DNA of 64,000 nt from Mactra quadrangularis (Eukaryota > Mollusca > Bivalvia > Venerida > Mactridae): contig CM046298.1 of assembly GCA_025267735.1 (NCBI GenBank), forward strand, positions 25,303,866 through 25,367,865. The letters run 5' to 3'. The translations under genes and the position numbers were made by a program. Below, in pieces: positions 58,546 through 64,000 of this stretch. The notes under the pieces are model-generated. The model saw only the letters and a list, made by a program, of their open reading frames with translations, was not told where the DNA came from and searched no databases. Positions within the stretch are counted from its first letter, which is position 1. Every line of letters begins with the position of its first letter.

Positions 58546-58754
58546 ACTAATGAATAGATTATCACTAAGTACGTCACAAGATATGCTTTCCAGTGGAATA
58601 CCGGGATTTATTGGTGAAATAAAATTCGTAATTCCACTTTTAAAACAATGAAAATAAATATATTATTTTTCACTGTTTGGATACGCCGTTCTGATTATAT
58701 ATCATTCTTAAACTTTAAAAAAGCCAGTTTGAAGCATATAATAAACAGAAAAAT

Positions 58755-58900
58755 TGTTTTATTTCAGTGTAAGATCTATTTATTTCACTCGTGAGCTAAT
58801 GATATTATATTTTCACTCGTGGCTATGCCACTCGTGACAATATTGCATTCTAGCTCACTCGTGAAATAAAACTCGATCTTACACCGAAATATAAAAATAT
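58755..58900. repeat. Inverted repeat with ACTCGTG words
   Basis: TTATTTCACTCGTGAGCTA and its complement form arms around ACTCGTGGC and GCCACTCGTG. Outer segments TGTAAGATC and GATCTTACA also pair. A related small hairpin with ACTCGTGC is at 63228-63255. Confidence 0.75.
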
Positions 58901-59734
58901 CCTCTATCTATTACTAATATGGCAAAATATATTAACAAAGTTTATAAATGTAATGATTATCATATAATAATACAATGTTCTCCATTTAATCACCAATAAT
59001 AGCACATGGTTGAGGAGCAGTCCTGAAACTATTTCGAGGAAGATTTATTTCCTTGGGGAAGGACTCCAGGACAGAAACTGAGAATATGGACACACGCAAC
59101 AGTGTTTATCTATCAGATTAATGTAAATTATGTTTTGTTGAGGGGGTTATCTCCATAGCAACGGAATGCAGTTCGTTAAGTTGAAATTTCTCAAATAAAT
59201 AATTTTTTATAGTAATGCTTTTTTGCATTCGACCTTTCATGTGTTATTCGTAGCGAATGGCCGAGGAGTTCCGAATGGCTTTTTTGTAGGGAATAAAATA
59301 TAATCATTTTGTAACCTTTTGAATGTATGTAAGTCGTTTTTACATGCCCATATAGCAGTGGTTCTCACAGCCTCCGAGGTGTAGTTTTGAATAGAAATTG
59401 CCATGGCAACAATTTTTTTAAGTACATGTAGAACTACTGAAACTGAAACAAGGTTATTTGAATTTATGAATCTTTTTACAATGAATATCGTGCATGTATG
59501 TTTCGAATATATCTATGTGTATTTAAAAATATTTCTTGGGTCAAATAATCTACACTTATTTATTGTGCTTCCTTCGTACATGTTAATCTCTGCTATGCTA
59601 TGGCCCTGATCTTAATGTCACACTCACTAAGGTGCTGTGCATACATAACTGTCTTCTCTTCCTTTTATAAAATAATCATAGTGAGTAGCTGGAATCGAAA
59701 ACAAGGCTCTAAGCAAATGAGTGACTATAGTGGT
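58901..59734. other. Intergenic, unassigned, with a MITE fragment
   Basis: GCGAATGGCCGAGGAGTTCC at 59251 is a fragment of the 38949-39260 MITE family. No gene was seen. Confidence 0.45.
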
Positions 59735-60025
59735 TATTTATTTACTGGGTGTAACGCTGAGTCAACATATTTTGGTCATTTTACAGCGTCCAGCACACCT
59801 TACCTAACTTTCCTGGAGCCTTGTCTATAACCAGTACTCACCTACCCTTCCACAAGGCCGAAAACTTCTCCATATTCCTTCTTATTAGAGGAAAATTGAC
59901 ATTATAGTCAAATTTTCATGGAAGAGTATAAACCCCCCCCCCCGGGTGGGATTCGAACCCATACCCCCTCGGGACAAGAGATTCAAAATCCCAGCGCTAC
60001 CAACTGCGCAACCCACCCAGGTTGA
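59735..60025 (-). mobile_element. tRNA-derived SINE, family B
   Basis: On the minus strand the head GGTTGCGCAGTTGGTAGCGC and GGGTTCGAATCCCACCC is followed by GGCCTTGTGGAAGGGTGAGT and a tail resembling GGTGTGCTGGACGC. The tRNA-like part is well kept but is followed by the SINE body. Confidence 0.8.
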
Positions 60026-60125
60026 CTATAGTGGTCAGACTTGTGGTGTGGATAATTCACCTAGACATTACTTCTGGGTTGCTTTAGTTTTATAGGCTAC
60101 TCCACGTACTCAAATCATCTGCTGT

Positions 60126-60440
60126 TTGTTTGTTCATTGGGTTTAACGCCGTAGCAACACATTGAATAGGTCATATAGTGGCAGTCAGTCAACCTACTCA
60201 CGGTTCCTAGAAAGAATAAATCTCTAGATTTAGCTGTTAACCAACTACTAGGCCCATACTTTCTTCAGTGACTGACAACTGCCCTACATAATTAAGAATC
60301 ATTGATAGTCGGGAGAATGGCCGTAGACATAATTTCATGACCAAGCTCCATGAAAGAATGCCAATCTGGGAATCAAACCCACGGCCCCTCAATCAGTAGA
60401 CTTGTGTGCTACCAACTGTGCTAGCTTGACGGCTTTGTAA
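60126..60440 (-). mobile_element. tRNA-derived SINE, family A
   Basis: The minus-strand head (GCTAGCACAGTTGGTAGCAC, GGGTTTGATTCCCAG), body GGAGCTTGGTCATGAAATT and tail GCGTTAAACCCAATGAAC make it a nearly complete copy. Confidence 0.82.
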
Positions 60441-60554
60441 GCAGCTACCTTCTTCCTGACATAAAAACACATGGCTCATGGCAGAAATTGAACCTCAATC
60501 GAGTTTTAGCATTTTAAGTTAGCCACCATAACCACTCTACCACGAAGGTGTTTT

Positions 60555-60830
60555 TTTACTGGGTTTAACGCCGTATCAACACAATTTAGGTCATTTCACG
60601 ACGTCCAGCACACCTAACCTAGCTTTCCCGGACCCTTGTCTATAACCAATACTCACCTACCCATCCTCAAGGCCGGAATCTTCTCCATATTATCATATCA
60701 ATGACATTATTGTCAAATTTTCATGGAAGGGTATAATATTCCCAGGTAGGATTCGAACCCGTACCCCCTTCGGGACATGAGATTCCAAATCCAAGCGCTC
60801 TACCAACTGTGCAATCGACGAGGGTTCTAC
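60555..60830 (-). mobile_element. tRNA-derived SINE, family B
   Basis: The minus strand shows GATTGCACAGTTGGTAGAGC, GGGTTCGAATCCTACC, GGCCTTGAGGATGGGTGAGT and GGCGTTAAACCCAGT. It lies close to the other family B copy, with a family A copy between. Confidence 0.8.
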
Positions 60831-61094
60831 CACAAAGGTAGGTTTGCATGTATGTAATAATATACATGTATAAATATATACTTAAAATTTTTATTGTAAG
60901 TCTCATGTAACCTTCATAGGCCATCTTTGACCTAAATATGATACTTGTATTATGTTCTTTCTAGCATTCTTGTTTATACTCTAACACTAGCACAATTTTC
61001 TTAGAGTGTATTATGCTATATCTCGTGATATTATATCTGACACATCTACTCCGAGGTAGCTAAACTTTAGCCACATCAATGAGCAGTAAATGTT

Positions 61095-61402
61095 TGTTTT
61101 TGGTGGGTTTAATGCCGTAGCAACACATTGTATGGGTCAAATAACAGTGGTCAGTCAACCTACTCACTCCTCCTGGAAAGGCTAAATCTTGGGTTTAGCA
61201 GTTAGCCAACTACTAAGCACATACTTTCGTCAGTGACTAACAACTGCCCAACATAATTAAAAATCATTGGTAGGAGGGAGAATGACTGTAGAAAATATTT
61301 CATGACCCATCTCCACAAAAGTATGCCCCCCCAGGAATGGAACCCACGACCCCTCGATCAGTGGACTTGCAAGCTACCAACTAAGCTAGCCTAGTGGCTA
61401 GC
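61095..61402 (-). mobile_element. tRNA-derived SINE, family A
   Basis: The minus strand has the head with GGGTTCCATTCC, then ACTTTTGTGGAGATGGGTC, TTCTCCCTCCTACCAATG and tail GGCATTAAACCCACC. Confidence 0.8.
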
Positions 61403-61754
61403 AGTAAATGTGAGCAATAAAATGAGGATATGAAATATTCCTTTTCTGCACTGCAGTCCTATCTTGGTGAAATGTTTCTAAAACATACGAAGTAAAGCAT
61501 GATACATAAGCAAATATTTATTATCAATTTTTTTCAATATTAAATCATTATGAGACAATATATGTACATTGGTCAAATCAATGACATGAAACAGAATTTA
61601 TATACAATATATATTATAATATGTACATTTAATAATCACAAACATACATATTTTGAAAATATATACACTGAAATGAAAGTGAAATCACATTTTCTTTAAC
61701 ATTAAGTACTGTATTTGTGTATATAACAAGAATATTAAGAATTACCTTTGAATC

Positions 61755-61995
61755 AATGATGACAAGAAATGTAATGTGAAAACCACATTAAAGCTGGATA
61801 GATCTGACCATAAATGACCGAGATATCCAACATATTAAAAACTTTAACGCAAAAATTACAAAGGGAAATACATTTGTAATCCATATTAAAGCCAGGTAGG
61901 GTTGTAGTTACTTTTTAATTCTGTTCAACACATAATATGTTATCATTGTATGAAGTTTCATAAAGATCTGACAATAAATGGCAAAAATATATGGT
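61755..61995 (+). repeat. Dispersed repeat, copy 1
   Basis: AAGAAATGTAATGTGAAAAC, TTTAACGCAAAAATTACAAA, GCCAGGTAGGGTTG and CATAAAGATCTGACAATAAA match the copy at 63750-63945 in the same order. Confidence 0.8.
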
Positions 61996-63360
61996 AAATA
62001 AAAAACTTTAACGCAATTGCTAAGGACACAGGACACCGGGTTCCAAAACTTTCCTCACACATTTGATTTTTTCATATTTTCTTTGAAAACTTGATCTTTT
62101 GTGGAGAATTTTATAAGCATGCACTATTAATCATTTCTCATTAAAAACTACATTTTGACAAAAAAACAGAGATTATATCAAAGAACATAACAATTATTGA
62201 GGATTCATGTTAAAATGTATATTAGTTGTGAAACTAACAACAACATATGAAGTATATCTTAGTACATTCTTGAACATCAAAATAAAAAAATGTGTAAAGA
62301 AACATTTGGAGCCCAGTGTAGAGACTGTTTAAATCAGATTGGTTAATGTAAGTGCCACAGACAGTTTAATCCCTAGTTTAGAGGAAAAGGCTTGTAACTC
62401 AATATATCTAAAGAATGAGTCACAATCTTTCGGCGCTAAACCTGTGGAAATTGCAGCAAATGGTACAATAGAAATAATGCTACACAATAAATAACTTTCA
62501 TGTATGAGATCAGGTTAATTATTACATCATCAAAATAAAACAATTAAGGAATGTATATACAGTATGGATACTAATAAATGATACATTTCTTTTATAATGT
62601 TTATTACATACATACTTAGGCCACATTTTTTATATTTTTAGTCTTATAAGAATCTTCTGGAGAGAAATTGATTTTTATCTTAGAAATTCACTGACAATTT
62701 CTCAAACTGTGTGATAATTTACATGTTGAGCTTATTCATACTTGGATTGGTTCGGGTTTTTCCTTTTTTGGTGCAAAAATAAGTATGGTGGATAATAAAA
62801 AATCAATAGTCAAGACTTCTTTTTCAATTTCTGAAAAATTAGGGGCGGGATTTTTGTAAGACGAAAAATATAAAAGGTCTGGCCTTACATAGAAAAAAGA
62901 AATATTTGAATATACAGTGTAATTAAACTAAATTCTAACATAGGCATGCGCACTTTCACTCTTTATTAAATGTGACGTCATCTATGCTTTAGTATTCAAC
63001 AAAACATAGCTCGTGACGGCTGTTATAATTTTACTCCCCACGTTAAATGAGCATAGCCGAAAATAGTGCCCAAGTTTATAAGTTTATAAATCCTTTGATG
63101 TCTGTAATAAACATGCCAGTAAATGTAAAACATGAACTAATCTTATCAAATGAAGTAAAATGGTCTAAATTGAGTTGAAAACGATTATAGTATAAAAGAC
63201 CTACTTCGCTTGTTTGATGCTCTAATAAAATCACTCGTGCTAAAGCACTCGTGATTTAATCATACACACATCACAGTTTGACTCTATGTTTTATTAGACA
63301 ACATAATATAGACAACTGTAAGTTATTTCTTAATATAATGCTATATTAAAGAAATGAATG
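61996..63360. other. Intergenic, unassigned
   Basis: There is only a small ACTCGTG hairpin at about 63228-63255; no gene was recognised. Confidence 0.4.
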
Positions 63361-63414
63361 AATGAAAAAATGATCAAGCACATAAGTGAGTGACCAAGTG
63401 AGAGACCAAATGAA

Positions 63415-63602
63415 CAACAGAATGACTGGCAGAGTTTATGAATGACTGAGTGATTGACTGAGTGATTGACTGATAGAAAGAATGAATGAATGAATGAATG
63501 AATGAATGAATGAATGAATAAGTTGAATGAATAAATTGCAAGAGGAAGAACGAACAGTTAAATGACAAAATAAAAGAACAAACAAACAAACAAACAAACA
63601 AC
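63415..63602. repeat. Simple repeats (GACTGAGTGATT, GAATGA, CAAA)
   Basis: Short runs of GATTGACTGAGT, then about ten GAATGA/ATGA units at 63478-63520, then six CAAA units at 63576-63600. Confidence 0.9.
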
Positions 63603-63749
63603 TAGTATCTCATTGCAGAGGCAATTAAATCAACTAGAATAATGATCATATCAATAAATACAAGTTTAATATTGCACATTTAATTTTTTTCAGTTTACAA
63701 TAGGTAGAGAGCAATTATTAACTGGACAGTCACTATCTCTTCTATATAG

Positions 63750-63945
63750 AAAACAAGAAATGTAATGTGGAAACCACATTAAAGCCAGATTTAAAATCTT
63801 TAACGCAAAAATTACAAAGGGAAATAATCCATAATTAAGCCAGGTAGAGTTGCAGTTGCTTTCTAATTATGTTCATCACATGGCATGTTATCATTGAAGT
63901 TTCATAAAGATCTGACAATAAATGGCAGAAATATATGCTAACTTG
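63750..63945 (+). repeat. Dispersed repeat, copy 2
   Basis: It matches 61755-61995, with CAAGAAATGTAATGTGGAAA, TTTAACGCAAAAATTACAAA and CATAAAGATCTGACAATAAA. A short internal deletion removes the TGACCATAAATGACC segment. Confidence 0.8.
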
Positions 63946-64000
63946 AAACCCATGTTTCGGCAAACTATTAGCCGAATTTTTTCGTTGAAAAATCCAGCTA

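Noticed and set aside
59935..60025. A genuine tRNA gene on the minus strand
   Set aside because: The A- and B-box-like parts are good, but the sequence runs directly into a SINE body shared with two other copies, and the acceptor stem is not convincing.
1..64000. Prokaryotic or CRISPR content
   Set aside because: The tandem arrays have no unique spacers between constant repeats, and the genes have introns and animal-only domain layouts.

Overview
The window is animal nuclear DNA, AT-rich, with introns and dense small mobile elements. The gene content (a secreted protein with an IgGFc-binding-protein domain, a Toll-like receptor, a cGAS-like/Mab-21 nucleotidyltransferase) and the SINE and LINE types suggest a lophotrochozoan, most likely a bivalve or other mollusc. 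This is inference; no species marker was found. There is no sign of bacterial genes, operons or CRISPR.

Layout. From 32737 down to 888, on the minus strand, runs one large split gene. Eleven exons (491 codons in total) can be placed by splice sites and reading phase, and the gene continues past the left edge. It starts with a signal peptide and carries an IgGFc-binding-type domain assembled from exons 6-11. All junctions join in phase except between exons 4 and 5, where an exon is probably missing. Its introns hold a TTAA-flanked 3.1-kb inverted-repeat element (5.99-9.09 kb), a 33-37-bp array (2.2-4.1 kb), a 23-bp array that repeats a splice acceptor (14.5-15.1 kb), a 2.4-kb 16-bp minisatellite (20.3-22.7 kb), a 1.8-kb 21-bp minisatellite (26.3-28.1 kb), a degenerate CR1/L2-type LINE (28.9-31.7 kb), SINEs and several palindromic MITEs.

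From 32.7 to 39.6 kb the DNA is intergenic, with a truncated LINE nested in another repeat (35.7-36.9 kb). An intact single-exon Toll-like receptor lies at 39663-41744 (+). From 42.1 to 44.2 kb there is a repeat family carrying a CAGCAGAAGGAT motif. Two complete-looking non-autonomous transposons follow: a 2333-bp element with CCCAGCAAACA ends and a TA duplication (44514-46846), and a 2670-bp element with arms of about 370 bp (47260-49929).

At 51924-54578 (-) one open frame of 884 codons joins a cGAS-like/Mab-21 nucleotidyltransferase to the reverse transcriptase of a 5'-truncated LINE. The nucleotidyltransferase keeps its catalytic residues, while the RT has lost key acidic residues. The last 9 kb is intergenic, with SINEs, an 80-bp palindromic element with 9-bp target duplications and simple repeats.

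The three host genes are all of types used in innate immunity or mucosal defence, but nothing in the sequence shows that they work together. The most unusual items are the nucleotidyltransferase-RT chimera, the tandemly amplified splice acceptor and the set of well-bounded non-autonomous elements.
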